In this document: positions 44,694-54,378 of the stretch, piece by piece | How positions within the stretch are numbered: the stretch's first letter is position 1 | Layout: every line of letters starts with the position of its first letter | Source of the DNA: Nonomuraea zeae | GTDB taxonomy: Bacteria > Actinomycetota > Actinomycetes > Streptosporangiales > Streptosporangiaceae | Direction: 5' to 3' | Length of the DNA stretch: 64,000 nucleotides | Assembly (NCBI RefSeq): GCF_005889725.1 | Contig: NZ_VCKX01000001.1 | Location: 95,003 to 159,002 of the forward strand | Made by a program: the position numbers and the translations under genes | The notes under the pieces: model-generated | Seen by the model: the letters and a program-made list of their open reading frames with translations, nothing else | Told to the model about the DNA's origin: nothing | Databases searched by the model: none

Positions 44694-46262
44694 TCAGGAT
44701 CGCTGCCAGCGGACTTCGCCGCCGACAACGGTGGTGATGACCTTGGTGCGCAGCACCGCGTCGGGCGACTCCAGGTAGGGGTCGGTGTCCACCGCGATGA
44801 AGTCGGCGAGCATGCCAGGGGCGAGGACGCCCTTGCGGTCCTGCTCCCCTGCCGCGTACGCCGCGCCGAGAGTGTGCGCGGTGATCGCTTCGGCCATGCT
44901 CAGCCGCTGCTCCGGCTGCCAGCCGCCGGCTGGAGTGCCGTCCTGGCGGGTACGGGTCACCGCGGCGTACAGCGCGGCGAACGGATCAGGGTGCTCGACG
45001 GGCGCGTCCGAGCCGAAGGCCAGCGCGACGCCGGCGTTCAGCATCCCGCGCCAGGCGTACGAGGCCAGGTCCTGCCCGGCGAGCAGCGAGTCGACCAGGT
45101 CGATGTCGCTGGTGCAGTGGACGGGCTGCATGGAGGCGACGACGCCGAGCCTGGCCATCCTGGTCAGGTCGGCCCGGCGCAGGTGCTGGGCGTGCTCGAT
45201 GCGGTGGCGCAGCCCGGGGGTGCGGCCGATGGCCTCGAAGGCGTCCAGCACCAGGTGGTTGGCCTGGTCGCCGATGGCGTGCGTGGCGATCGCGACACCA
45301 CCGTCCACCGCGGTCCTGAACAGCCTGACCAGATCGTCGTACGGGGTGACCGCGATGCCGAGGTTGCCGGCGTCGCCCTGGAACGCCTCGCTCATGTGAC
45401 AGGTGTGCGAGCCGAGCGCGCCGTCGCTGAAGATCTTCACCGGCCCGGTGCGGATCCAGTCGTCGCCCTGCCCGGTACGGCGCCCCTCGGCGATGGCGGC
45501 CTCCAAGTGGACGGCCGGGATCGCCTTGTGCACGCGGATCTTCAGCTCCCCCGCGTCGCGCAGCCGCAGGTAGGCGTCCCGGCAGTCCTCGCCGTCGATG
45601 TCGTGCACGCTGGTGAGCCCGAGGGCGAGCAGCTCGTCCTGGGCCAGGCGGAGTTTGTCGCTCAGGTCGCCCGAGACCATGAGGGCGCGCAGCGGGTAGG
45701 AGGCCGACTCGCGCAGGATGCCGGTGGGCTCACCGTCGGCGTCCCTGACGATCTCGCCGCCGACCGGGTCGGGGGTCGAGGCGTCGATGCCGGCCAGGCG
45801 CAGGGCCGCCGAGTTGGCCCACACCGTGTGGCCGTCGATGTTCGGCAGGGCGATCGGCAAGCCGGCGCTGACCGAGTCGAGCGCGTACCTGTCCGGCTGG
45901 GCCGGGGGGTCCCAGGTGTTGCTGTTCCATCGGCCGCCGAACAGCCAGCCGCCGGGGCGCAGCCTGGCGACGTGCTCGCCGATCATGGTCAGCGCCTCTG
46001 CCAGCGAGCGCACCTCGCGCAGGTCGATCGCGCCGAGGCTGTGGGCGTACTGCGCGGTGTGGATGTGCGCGTCGTAGAGACCGGGCAGGACGGCGGCGCC
46101 CTCCAGGTCGACGAGTGCGGCACCGTGGCCCGCGACCTCGCGGACCTCGGCCTCGGAGCCGACGGCCACGAGGTGCTCGCCGTCCACGGCCATGGCCTGG
46201 GCCGGCGTACGGCCTTCCGCTCCGGTGCGGATGGTGGCGTTGCGGTACACACGGATGCTCAA
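44694..46262 (-). CDS. YtcJ-like metal-dependent amidohydrolase
   Basis: The frame reaches ATG 46301 (535 residues). TTG 46262 with GAGAG in front gives 522 residues and a normal family start (SIRVYRNATIRTG), so I chose it with some doubt. The amidohydrolase fold shows LPGLYDAHIHTA (metal His pair), KIFSDGALGS, ATHAIGDQAN, RIEHAQHL and FGSDAPVEHPDPF. Relatives act on formamides, N-acyl or exo-cyclic amides. It is the first gene of the ABC operon and faces a LysR gene across a matched inverted repeat. Confidence 0.88.
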   Translation of the reverse strand: MSIRVYRNATIRTGAEGRTPAQAMAVDGEHLVAVGSEAEVREVAGHGAALVDLEGAAVLPGLYDAHIHTAQYAHSLGAIDLREVRSLAEALTMIGEHVARLRPGGWLFGGRWNSNTWDPPAQPDRYALDSVSAGLPIALPNIDGHTVWANSAALRLAGIDASTPDPVGGEIVRDADGEPTGILRESASYPLRALMVSGDLSDKLRLAQDELLALGLTSVHDIDGEDCRDAYLRLRDAGELKIRVHKAIPAVHLEAAIAEGRRTGQGDDWIRTGPVKIFSDGALGSHTCHMSEAFQGDAGNLGIAVTPYDDLVRLFRTAVDGGVAIATHAIGDQANHLVLDAFEAIGRTPGLRHRIEHAQHLRRADLTRMARLGVVASMQPVHCTSDIDLVDSLLAGQDLASYAWRGMLNAGVALAFGSDAPVEHPDPFAALYAAVTRTRQDGTPAGGWQPEQRLSMAEAITAHTLGAAYAAGEQDRKGVLAPGMLADFIAVDTDPYLESPDAVLRTKVITTVVGGEVRWQRS

Positions 46263-46307
46263 AGTAACTCTCAAGGATGCTGGAGTGACGGTGGGCATCA
46301 CTGTAGG

Positions 46308-46355
46308 AGTAGCTAAAAGAACACGGAAGCGCTATAAACACGACATTTAGCAACT
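46308..46355. promoter_or_regulatory. LysR operator candidate
   Basis: AGTAGCTAAAAG (46308-46319) and, inverted, CATTTAGCAACT (46344-46355) agree at 10 of 12 positions. They lie in the gap between the amidohydrolase and the divergent LysR gene, with a spacing of 24 bases between arms. Confidence 0.55.
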
Positions 46356-46374
46356 CTGAGGATAAGGAACGCTA

Positions 46375-47250
46375 ATGCTGAAGCCGGAACACCTGCGTAC
46401 TCTGCGTGAGGTCGTCCAGCTGGGTTCCTTCGCCGCCGCGGCCAATCGGCTCGGATACACCTCCTCCGCCGTCTCCCAGCAGATCGCCGCGTTGGAGAAG
46501 CAGATCGGCGTGCGGCTGTTCGAGCGCTCGGCGCGCAGCGTGCTGCCGACCAGCGCGGCGGAGGTGCTGGCCAGGCATGCCGGGATCGTCCTGGTCGACA
46601 TCGAGCGCATGATCGCTTCGGTGCAGGCCGTGCACCGGGGCAGCGAGCGCCAGATCAGGCTGGGGGTGTTCCCCAGCTTCGCCGACCGGCTGGCCGAAGT
46701 GCTGCGGCGGATGGAGCCGGCCGACCTCGCCGGGGTGCGCATCTCGGTCGCCGAACCCTCCCAGCTCATCCCGCACCTGGGCACGGGCGGTGAGATGGAC
46801 GCCGCGATCGTCTACCAGGTGGGCAACTCGGGGCTGTCCTGGCCGTCGGCGCTGAGCAGGCGGTGGATCGCCGAGGACCGCTACCGGCTGGTGCTGCCCG
46901 CGAGCTGGCCGGATCTGTCGCCGTACCGGGCCGAGCAGCTCGTCGACCTGCCGTGGATCATGCACCACCCGGGCAGCAGCGACGCTTCCTTCTTCGAGGG
47001 CGTTTTCTCCCGCTGGGGCCTGCACCCCCGGGTGGCCTGCCACTCCGACGACTTCAAGATCACGATGACGCTGATCGAGACCGGGGTGGGCGCGGCCTTC
47101 GTCGCCGATCTGGCCCTGGCCGGGCACGGCCCCGGCGTAGTGGTCGCCGACGTACCCTGGCTCAACGCCAGCCGCAGCATCTTCGCCCTGGTCAGGCCCG
47201 ACCGCGAGACCTCCCGGCTGCAGGCGCTCCTGGACGCCCTGGAGGTCTGA
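46375..47250 (+). CDS. LysR-type transcriptional regulator (amidohydrolase/ABC operon)
   Basis: The protein has 291 residues from ATG with AAGGA upstream. The HTH is clear (LRTLREVVQLGSFAAAANRL, YTSSAVSQQIAALEKQIGVRLF). The effector domain is shorter and less typical than usual. It is divergent from the amidohydrolase/ABC operon and 40 bp upstream of the amidase on its own strand, so it may control both. Confidence 0.92.
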   Translation: MLKPEHLRTLREVVQLGSFAAAANRLGYTSSAVSQQIAALEKQIGVRLFERSARSVLPTSAAEVLARHAGIVLVDIERMIASVQAVHRGSERQIRLGVFPSFADRLAEVLRRMEPADLAGVRISVAEPSQLIPHLGTGGEMDAAIVYQVGNSGLSWPSALSRRWIAEDRYRLVLPASWPDLSPYRAEQLVDLPWIMHHPGSSDASFFEGVFSRWGLHPRVACHSDDFKITMTLIETGVGAAFVADLALAGHGPGVVVADVPWLNASRSIFALVRPDRETSRLQALLDALEV

Positions 47251-47290
47251 CCGCTATCAATGCCGCACCAGCACCTTCGACAGGAGACCC

Positions 47291-48460
47291 ATGGAACGCG
47301 CGGCGGCGATCGCCAACTCGGCCGAGGCAATCAGGCGGCACCGGGACGACAACATCCTCATCGAGGCCGGCCGGACCCCGGTCATCGACAGGCTCGCCGG
47401 GCGGCAGCCGCGCGGCGGACCGCTCGACGGCTGGACGTTCGTGGCCAAGGACATGATCGACGTCGCCGGCCTGCCCACGACCAGGGGCTCGGCCCTGTAC
47501 GGCACGCAGGAGGCGCTGACTACCGCGCCATGCGTCGAGGTGCTGGAGCGAGCCGGGGCGCTGCTGGTCGGCAAGGCCAACATGCACGAGTTCGCCTGGG
47601 GCATCACCAGCGAGAACCCGCACTGGGGCGACGTACGCAACCCGCGTCACCCTCACCTCGCCCCTGGCGGCTCCAGCGGCGGCACCGCGGCCGCGCTGGC
47701 CGCCGGCATCGCCAGGTTCGGCCTCGGCACCGACACTGGCGGCTCGATACGCATCCCGGCGTCCTGCTGCGGCGTGGTCGGGCTACGCCCGAGCGCGGGC
47801 GCCGTGCCCAGCGCGGGCGTCGCGCCGCTGGCGCCGATGTTCGACCGGGTCGGCCCGATGGCCACCTCGGTCGCCGACCTGACCCGGGTGTGGGAGGTGC
47901 TCTCCGGCACTCCCGTCGACCCCGCCGACTCCCTGGCCGGGTGGGCGATCGGCGTCGCCCACGGCTTCGCGCCGGCGGCCTCCTTCGCCGACCTGGGCGC
48001 CGAACTGCACGAGATCGCGCTGCCGTACGACATCCTCGCCCCCTACTGGACGATCGTCGGCGCCCAGGCACGGCGCACCCACGAGGCGACCTACCCGAGG
48101 AACGCCGCGCACTACAGCGAGGGCGTACGCCGCAAGCTTGACGACGCCGGGCAGATCGGCCACGCCGAATACGCGGCGGCCGCCGCGGAACTGGCCGCCG
48201 CCCGAACGCGGTTCGCGGCCCTGACGTCCGGGCTCGATCTGCTGATCATGCCCACGCTCGGCGGACCCGCGCCCAGGGTGGGCTGCGACGAGGCCGCCGT
48301 CCGCGGCGAGGTCGGCAGGATCACTTCGGTGGTCTCCGCGCTCGGCCTGCCCGCGCTGGCGATCGGCGACCTGCAACTGGTCGGGAGCGACGAGCCGGCG
48401 GTGCTGCGCGCGGGCCTGGCGTGGGAGGCACGCGGCGAGGCCATCCCCCAGCCGCGCTGA
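47291..48460 (+). CDS. Amidase signature family hydrolase
   Basis: The protein has 389 residues, somewhat short for the family. The Ser-cisSer-Lys triad is visible: Lys in FVAKDMIDVAGL (near 54), then LAPGGSSGGTAAALAAG and the nucleophile in GTDTGGSIRIPASCCG. It hydrolyses an unknown amide in the cytosol, possibly the compound imported by the neighbouring ABC system. It follows LysR by 40 bp and converges with the tandem Lrp gene, ending only 2 bp from it. Confidence 0.92.
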   Translation: MERAAAIANSAEAIRRHRDDNILIEAGRTPVIDRLAGRQPRGGPLDGWTFVAKDMIDVAGLPTTRGSALYGTQEALTTAPCVEVLERAGALLVGKANMHEFAWGITSENPHWGDVRNPRHPHLAPGGSSGGTAAALAAGIARFGLGTDTGGSIRIPASCCGVVGLRPSAGAVPSAGVAPLAPMFDRVGPMATSVADLTRVWEVLSGTPVDPADSLAGWAIGVAHGFAPAASFADLGAELHEIALPYDILAPYWTIVGAQARRTHEATYPRNAAHYSEGVRRKLDDAGQIGHAEYAAAAAELAAARTRFAALTSGLDLLIMPTLGGPAPRVGCDEAAVRGEVGRITSVVSALGLPALAIGDLQLVGSDEPAVLRAGLAWEARGEAIPQPR

Positions 48461-48462
48461 CC

Positions 48463-49488
48463 TCAGCGGCGCGGCCCCAGGCTCCACGGATCGACGGGCA
48501 CGACGCCGGTGCAGCGCCCGGCGGGGTCGAGCAGCCTGCCGTACAGCTTGGTCTGGCGCAGGACGATCTGCCGGTCCACGACGGTGACGTGCGGGAACCT
48601 CTTCTCCAGCCGCATCACCAGCGGGTGCAGATCGGTGACGGTGTGCAGGCCGACGGTGAGCAGCATGTTGCTGCTACCCGCCAGGGCCGCGCAGGTACGG
48701 GTCTCCGGCCAGCCGAGCAGCGCCGTACCCGTCTCTTCCAGCAGGCGGTCGGGCATGCGCAGCCACAGCACGGCCGAGGAGTGCCAGCCGGCCTGCGAGC
48801 GGGCCAGGTCGCAGCGGAAGTCGATGTCCTCGGTCGCGACGAGCCTGGAGAGCCTGCGCTGCACGGTCCGCTCGGAGGTGCCGACGATCGCGGCGAGCTC
48901 GGCGTACCCGGCTCTGCCGTCGGCCAGCAGGGCGTGGAAGAGTCGCCGGTCGATCCCGTCCATCCGCCTGGTGGACTCGGGCGGCCCGCTCCGCCTGGCC
49001 AGCCCGGCCGCCGCCCCCTGCGGGAGCACCCGCAGCCGCCAGTGACGCGACGCCTCGAAGACGCGCGTCGTGAGGTGGGTGCGTACCTTCGCGACGCCGG
49101 GCACCCTCGGTAGGTCGGTGAGCAGGTAGTCGGCCAGGGGCGGCATCGAGGCGGCCGCGGCGATCACGAACAGGTCGTGCTCCGCGGCGACGTGCTGCAC
49201 GGTGATCAAGTGCCTGGCCTCAGCCAGCGTCGCCGCGACCTCGACGGCGGCGCCCGCCACGCAGTCGATCTCCAGGAACGCCATGCTCATCTCGTGCATC
49301 TGCCGCCTGCCGAGGGCGACGGTGGTCCACGCGTCGCCCGAGCTGGTCAGCCGCTGCCAGCGCCGCGCCGCCGTCGCCGGGTCCGAGCCGGTGGCCAGTC
49401 CGAGGTCCACCCAACTCGCCCGCGGGTTGATCTGCAGGGCGTCGATGAGCTCCAGCTCGGCCTCCGACAGTGTGCCGGATTCCCGCAT
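48463..49488 (-). CDS. Tandem Lrp/AsnC-type regulator
   Basis: The protein has 341 residues, twice the size of a standard Lrp. Two HTH-plus-sensor units are present: ELELIDALQINPRASWVDLG with its RAM-like half, and DRRLFHALLADGRAGYAELAAIVGTSERTVQRRLSRL (around 190-225) with another. Such double-Lrp proteins are common in actinomycetes and respond to amino acids. It is divergent from the racemase-family gene, 108 bp away, its probable target. Confidence 0.9.
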   Translation of the reverse strand: MRESGTLSEAELELIDALQINPRASWVDLGLATGSDPATAARRWQRLTSSGDAWTTVALGRRQMHEMSMAFLEIDCVAGAAVEVAATLAEARHLITVQHVAAEHDLFVIAAAASMPPLADYLLTDLPRVPGVAKVRTHLTTRVFEASRHWRLRVLPQGAAAGLARRSGPPESTRRMDGIDRRLFHALLADGRAGYAELAAIVGTSERTVQRRLSRLVATEDIDFRCDLARSQAGWHSSAVLWLRMPDRLLEETGTALLGWPETRTCAALAGSSNMLLTVGLHTVTDLHPLVMRLEKRFPHVTVVDRQIVLRQTKLYGRLLDPAGRCTGVVPVDPWSLGPRR

Positions 49489-49596
49489 TTATCCTCCACC
49501 AATGCCGGATACAGGCATTTTTCAGGCGAAGTCACCTTATCCGGCGATCCTATTGCCTGCGGCTGTCCACCGGCCGCGGAGGAGAGGACGCATCCC

Positions 49597-50349
49597 GTGA
49601 CCCGGATCCACGACGGGCAAGACCGTCCGCCGCGCCTGGTCGGCGTCCTGGGCGGCATGGGCCCCGCCGCCACCGCCGACTTCTACGGCAAGCTCGTCGA
49701 GGAGACGCCCGCCACAGGCGACCAGAGCCACGTGCCGGTCGTCATCTGGGCCGACCCTCGCGTACCCGACCGATCGCTCAGCCTGCTCGGCCTCGGCGAG
49801 GACCCCACCCCGCAGCTGCAGCGCGGCGTCCGGGCGCTCAAGCGCGCCGGATGCGAGGTGCTGGTGGTGCCGTGCAACACCGCGCACGCCTTCGTCCCAC
49901 GCCTGGCCGATGAGGCAGGCCTCGAACTGGTGAGCATCGTGGAGGTCACCGCGGACGCGCTCGCCTCGGCGGGCGTCACCACCGCCGGTCTGCTCGCCAC
50001 CTCCGGCACCCTGCATTCAGGGCTGTACGCCGACGCGCTCCGCGAACGGGACATCGCGGCGGTCAAACCGTCCGACGGCGAGCAGCGGCAGGTGTCGGCG
50101 GCCATCGCGGCGGTCAAGTCCGGCACCGTCACCGCCGGGCACCGCACCGCCCTGGCCGAGGTCGCGCGGTCCCTCGCCGAACGCGGCGCCGAGCGGGTGG
50201 TGGCGGCCTGCACCGAGATCGTCCTGGCGCTGGACAGCCGCCGTGTGCCTGTGCCCGTGCTCGACCCGGCCCGCCTCCTGGCCCGCAAGGTCGCCGCCGT
50301 CTCCCTGGCTGGTGGTTCGACTCGCATCGCCGGCGCGACTCGACCCTGA
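49597..50349 (+). CDS. Aspartate/glutamate racemase family protein
   Basis: The protein has 250 residues from GTG 49597, with GGAGAGGA 8 bp in front. The cofactor-free racemase pattern is present: VGVLGGMGPAATADFYGKLVEETPA, the first catalytic Cys in VVPCNTAHAF and the second in VAACTEIVLAL. It interconverts D- and L-forms of an acidic amino acid or a similar substrate. The next gene (convergent) is a D-amino-acid-oxidase-like flavoprotein. Confidence 0.92.
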   Translation: MTRIHDGQDRPPRLVGVLGGMGPAATADFYGKLVEETPATGDQSHVPVVIWADPRVPDRSLSLLGLGEDPTPQLQRGVRALKRAGCEVLVVPCNTAHAFVPRLADEAGLELVSIVEVTADALASAGVTTAGLLATSGTLHSGLYADALRERDIAAVKPSDGEQRQVSAAIAAVKSGTVTAGHRTALAEVARSLAERGAERVVAACTEIVLALDSRRVPVPVLDPARLLARKVAAVSLAGGSTRIAGATRP

Positions 50350-50411
50350 GGTGGACCACCCCCGTGGCAGGTCCGCGGAGCACGAAAGGCCGTCTGCACC
50401 GCGGTGGCGGG

Positions 50412-51572
50412 TCAATCGTCGGTGTAGCCGTACGGGGGCGTGATCGGGTGGCCCTCGGCGAAGCGGTCCGGAGCGAAGACGGAGATGTCCACGGTCTGCG
50501 GCTCGCCCAGTGCCGACTCGGCGAGCGCGCGGCCGACCGCCGGGCAGATCTTGAAGCCCATCCCGGAGAAGCCCGCCGCGACGATCAGCCCTTCGATCCC
50601 GGCCACCGGGCCGAGCATCGGCCGGGCGTCGGGCGACATGTCGTAGATTCCGGTCACGCCGCGGGAGATGCCGGCCTCCGCGAGTGCGGGGACACGGCGT
50701 GCGGCTCGCCCGACCATCTCTACCACGTTCGCGTCGCCGGGCACCTGGGGGAAGTCATCGGGGTCGATCCCGGCGCGCGGGCCGACGAAGTCGCCGAGCA
50801 GCAGGCCGCCGCCGGACTCAGGGCGGAAGTAGGTGCGGGTGTTCGAGTCGATGCACGCGATCCGGGCGGCCGGCCCGCCGGGCCCGTCCCGCAGGACCGC
50901 CACCTCGTGATATTCGGCCTCGATGGGCAGGTCCGCGCCCACCGACCTGAGCAGCGGCCGGGTCCAGACGCCGGTGGCGAGGATGACGAGGTCGGCGGTG
51001 AGGTCCCCCTCGTCGGTGCGTACCCCCCGGACCCGGCCGCCGTCGCTGAAGAGGAGCGAGCGCACGGGGGTGTTGGGCCGGTACGTGACGCCCTGCTCCC
51101 GCGCCCGGGACAGGAAGTCGCCCGCCACGACAGCGCCGTCGCCGTAGCCGGCGCGAGGTTCGTACGCGGCGGCGACCACGTCGTCGGCCCGCCACCCCGG
51201 TTCGAGTTCGAGCAGGTCGCCGGCCGTGATCACCTCGGCCTCGGCGCCGCACGCCTGCTGCATCTCGACGTTCTTGCGCAGCAGGTCCGCCTCGCCGGGC
51301 GGCACGATGCGGACGAACCCGCACTCGCGGAAGACCGGGGGCCGCCCCACCCGTTCGGGCCACTCGCGGAAGTACGCGAGACTGTCGACCGCCAGGCGGA
51401 CCTCCGGCTCGAACGTGTAGTGCATCCGGACGAGGGCCGACGAGCGGCTGCTCATGCCCTCGCCGGCGTGTCGCGCGTCGACGACGGTGACGGAACGCGC
51501 ACCCCGTTCGGCAAGGTGGAACGCCGTCGACGCTCCCATGACGCCGGCGCCGACGACGATGACCTCGGGCAC
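50412..51572 (-). CDS. FAD-dependent oxidoreductase (DAO family)
   Basis: The protein has 386 residues. The N-terminal FAD site is VIVVGAGVMGASTAFHLAERG, followed by SSRSSALVRMHYT, ADLVILATGVWTRPLL and a C-terminal GLIVAAGFSGMGFKICPAVG. This is the DAO/sarcosine-oxidase fold, oxidising amines or amino acids to imines. It lies downstream of the fused permease-ATPase gene by 67 bp on the same strand and probably oxidises the imported substrate. Confidence 0.92.
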   Translation of the reverse strand: MPEVIVVGAGVMGASTAFHLAERGARSVTVVDARHAGEGMSSRSSALVRMHYTFEPEVRLAVDSLAYFREWPERVGRPPVFRECGFVRIVPPGEADLLRKNVEMQQACGAEAEVITAGDLLELEPGWRADDVVAAAYEPRAGYGDGAVVAGDFLSRAREQGVTYRPNTPVRSLLFSDGGRVRGVRTDEGDLTADLVILATGVWTRPLLRSVGADLPIEAEYHEVAVLRDGPGGPAARIACIDSNTRTYFRPESGGGLLLGDFVGPRAGIDPDDFPQVPGDANVVEMVGRAARRVPALAEAGISRGVTGIYDMSPDARPMLGPVAGIEGLIVAAGFSGMGFKICPAVGRALAESALGEPQTVDISVFAPDRFAEGHPITPPYGYTDD

Positions 51573-51639
51573 TGTTCAAATCCTCCATCAGACGTGGTGA
51601 GAAGACGGCGGCGGGCGGTTGGCCGGCGGCCGGGACGGG

Positions 51640-53391
51640 CTAGGCGAGGACCTTGGACAGGAATGCCCTGGTCCGCTCCTCCTTCGGGGCCACCAGGCAT
51701 TCCCCGGGCGGGCCCGACTCGATGATGACGCCCCCGTCGAGCATGGCGACGGTGTCGGCGACCTCCTTGGCGAATCCGATCTCGTGAGTTGCGACGATCA
51801 TGGTCATGCCCTGCCGGGCGAGATCCTTCATGACGTCGAGCACCTCGCCGACCAGCTCGGGATCGAGGGCCGAGGTCGGCTCGTCGAAGAGCATGACGTG
51901 CGGCTTCATCGCCAGGGCACGCGCGATGGCCACCCGCTGCTGCTGCCCGCCCGACAGCTGCGCCGGGTAGGAGTCGAGCTTGTCACGCAGGCCGACCCGG
52001 GTCAGCAGCCGTTCGGCCTCCGCCTCGGCCTGCTCGCGGGAGAGGCCGAGCACGCGCCGCGGCCCGAGCGTCACGTTCTCCAGCGCGGTCATGTGCGGGA
52101 ACAGGTTGAAGCGCTGGAACACCATGCCGATGCGGGCCCGCTGCCGGCACAGCTCGCCCTCCGTCAGCTGGTACAGCCGGCCGCCGCCGCTGCGCAGCCC
52201 GACTCGCTGACCGTCCACCTCCAGCAGCCCGGAATCCGGCCGTTCCAGGGCGTTGATGCAGCGCAGCAGGGTGGACTTGCCGCTTCCGGAGGGGCCGAGC
52301 AGGACCAGCGTCTGCCGCGGGTGGACCGCGAGGTCGACGCCCCGCAGGACGTCGGTGGAGCCGAACCACTTCCACACCTGCTCGGTCCGCACCATCGGCT
52401 CGCCGTCCGCGTGAACGGGTCCGGCCCCGGCCTCCGGCGAGGCGGCCGGCTGGGCTTTCGCCCGGACGGCCGCGCGGCGGCGCGCCCGCCGTTCGGCGGC
52501 GGCGGCGTGCTTCGTCCCGAATCCGCGGCCGAAGTAGCGCTCCACGTAGTGCTGGCCGATGCTCAGGATCGACGTCAGGAGCAGGTACCACAGCGACGCC
52601 ACGACCAGCAGCGGCATGATCTTGAAGTTCTGCTGGTAGATCTGCTGGACGCTGGTCATCAGGTCCCGTCCGGAGATGACCGATACCAGCGCGGTCATCT
52701 TGAGCATCGAGATGGCCTCGTTGCCGAGCGTCGGGATCAGCACCCGCATGGCCTGCGGCAGGATGACGAATCTCATCCTGCGCGCCGAGGACATGCCGAG
52801 CGACATGGCCGCCTCGCGCTGCCCGCCGTCGACCGAGATGATCGCCGCTCGTACGAGCTCGGCGCAGTAGGCGGCCTCGTTCGTGGCCAGCGCCAGCACC
52901 GCCGCGGTCGCCGCGCCGATGACCGAGCTCGTGGGCACCGACCCGAAGACCACGCCGGTCAGCGGGATCCCGAGGAAGAGGTTGGGGTAGAGCGCGCCCA
53001 GGAATCCCCAGAAGATGATCTGGACCAGCAGCGGAGTGCCCCGGAAGAACCAGATGTAGCCCCAGGCGACGCCGGACAGCACGCGGTTGTCCGACAGCCG
53101 CATCACCGCCAGCAGCACGCCGCCGGCGATGCCGATGACCATGGCCACCAGGGTCAGCTCGACGGTGACGGCGAGCCCGTGCAGGATCGAGGGCGCGAAC
53201 AGGTACTGCCGGATCGAGGCGACGTCGAGGTTGGGGTTGTGCCACAACGACCAGCCGAGGGCGAACAGGACGTACGCGACGAGGGCCGCCGCGGCCCATC
53301 GGCCGTACCGGCGGACCGGCACCACGGCGACGGGAGGGGGCCGCTGCCCGGTGGGGGCGGAGATGGTGTCAGCGGGTGCCAAGGGGGTCAC
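51640..53391 (-). CDS. Amino acid ABC transporter, permease and ATPase fused in one chain
   Basis: The protein has 583 residues from GTG. Residues about 25-300 are a HisMQ-type permease ([21 protein letters not shown] loop around [20 protein letters not shown]). A basic Ala-rich linker ([14 protein letters not shown]) leads to the ATPase from about 335: [45 protein letters not shown]. Usually these are separate genes, as in the other operon at 42-44.7 kb. The fused chain would form a symmetric dimer. Confidence 0.94.
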   Translation of the reverse strand: MTPLAPADTISAPTGQRPPPVAVVPVRRYGRWAAAALVAYVLFALGWSLWHNPNLDVASIRQYLFAPSILHGLAVTVELTLVAMVIGIAGGVLLAVMRLSDNRVLSGVAWGYIWFFRGTPLLVQIIFWGFLGALYPNLFLGIPLTGVVFGSVPTSSVIGAATAAVLALATNEAAYCAELVRAAIISVDGGQREAAMSLGMSSARRMRFVILPQAMRVLIPTLGNEAISMLKMTALVSVISGRDLMTSVQQIYQQNFKIMPLLVVASLWYLLLTSILSIGQHYVERYFGRGFGTKHAAAAERRARRRAAVRAKAQPAASPEAGAGPVHADGEPMVRTEQVWKWFGSTDVLRGVDLAVHPRQTLVLLGPSGSGKSTLLRCINALERPDSGLLEVDGQRVGLRSGGGRLYQLTEGELCRQRARIGMVFQRFNLFPHMTALENVTLGPRRVLGLSREQAEAEAERLLTRVGLRDKLDSYPAQLSGGQQQRVAIARALAMKPHVMLFDEPTSALDPELVGEVLDVMKDLARQGMTMIVATHEIGFAKEVADTVAMLDGGVIIESGPPGECLVAPKEERTRAFLSKVLA

Positions 53392-53421
53392 AGCACATTC
53401 TCTTTCTCGCGGACGGGTGCC

Positions 53422-54378
53422 CTAGTCGGTTCCCTGGTTGATCTCCGCCTTGGTCAGCGCGATGTTCTGCACGCCGTACTTGGTGAGGATCTTCAGATAG
53501 GTCCCGTCGTCCATCAGCGCCTGCAGCGCCTTCTGCAGCGCCGTCAGGAGCTCGGTGTCCGGCTTGGGGACACCGATGCCTTCGCTGCCACCGCCGAACT
53601 CCGCGGTGATCGATGGTGCGTCGACCAGCTCGAACGCGTTCCCGTTCTCGAAGGTCTTGACGGCGTACGCGGCGGCGGAGGTGGCCTGCACGCGGGCCAC
53701 CGCCTTGCCGCTCTTGATGGCCAGGAACGCCTCGCTGTCGCCAGGGAACGACAGGACCGTGACGCCGGGCTTGCCCTGCGTCTCGAAGCGCTTGCTCAGC
53801 TTGCCGATCGCGGCCTCCTCCGAGGTGGAGCTCTGCACCGCGACGGTTTTGCCGGACAGGTCGGTGACGTCCTTCATGCCTTCGGGGTTGCCCTTGGAGA
53901 CCAGCAGGGAGTAGCCGTCCTTGGCGTAGTCGACGAAGCTCAGCGACTCGCGCCGCTTGGGGGTGTCGAAGATGCCCGCCATGACGATGTCGGCCTTGCC
54001 GGCCAGGACAGCCGGGATCATGCTGTCGAAGGCCGTCTGGTCGAACGAGGCCCGCACGCCGAGCTTGGCCGCCAGTGCCTGGGACAGGTCGTAGTCGATG
54101 CCGGTCGGCTGCCGGCCGCCGGCCGTCGTGTACATCTCCCAGGGCGGATAGGGGATGTTGCTGGCCACGCGGATGACGCCGGCCGACTTGATCCGCTCGG
54201 GCAGCAGGTCGTGGAGGGCGGAGTCGGCCGCCGGGGTCGCGGCCGCAGGAGCGGTGCTGCCCTGAGTGCCCACCTCGGGGGCGGGTGGGTCGGAGGCCAG
54301 CGCGCATCCGCCGAGCGTGAGGACCATCGCCACCATGCCCAGGAACGTCGACCGGCCGCGCTTCGGTAGTGCTCTCAT
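53422..54378 (-). CDS. Amino acid ABC transporter substrate-binding lipoprotein
   Basis: The protein has 318 residues from ATG 54378. It has a signal peptide with lipobox LGGC, a Pro/Ala-rich linker, then a family 3 binding domain (IRVASNIPYPPWEMY, GIDYDLSQALAAKLGV, DIVMAGIFDTPKRRE, SFPGDSEAFLAIK). Its A of ATG is the last base of the MmgE/PrpD stop, so translation is coupled. It feeds the fused permease-ATPase. Confidence 0.93.
   Translation of the reverse strand: MRALPKRGRSTFLGMVAMVLTLGGCALASDPPAPEVGTQGSTAPAAATPAADSALHDLLPERIKSAGVIRVASNIPYPPWEMYTTAGGRQPTGIDYDLSQALAAKLGVRASFDQTAFDSMIPAVLAGKADIVMAGIFDTPKRRESLSFVDYAKDGYSLLVSKGNPEGMKDVTDLSGKTVAVQSSTSEEAAIGKLSKRFETQGKPGVTVLSFPGDSEAFLAIKSGKAVARVQATSAAAYAVKTFENGNAFELVDAPSITAEFGGGSEGIGVPKPDTELLTALQKALQALMDDGTYLKILTKYGVQNIALTKAEINQGTD

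Noticed and set aside
48421..49113. Hypothetical + strand gene after the amidase
   Set aside because: It lies opposite the tandem Lrp gene and shows no domain; antisense shadow.
51619..54369. 916-codon + strand frame opposite the second ABC system
   Set aside because: It is antisense to the fused permease-ATPase and the binding protein, both certain, and has biased composition.
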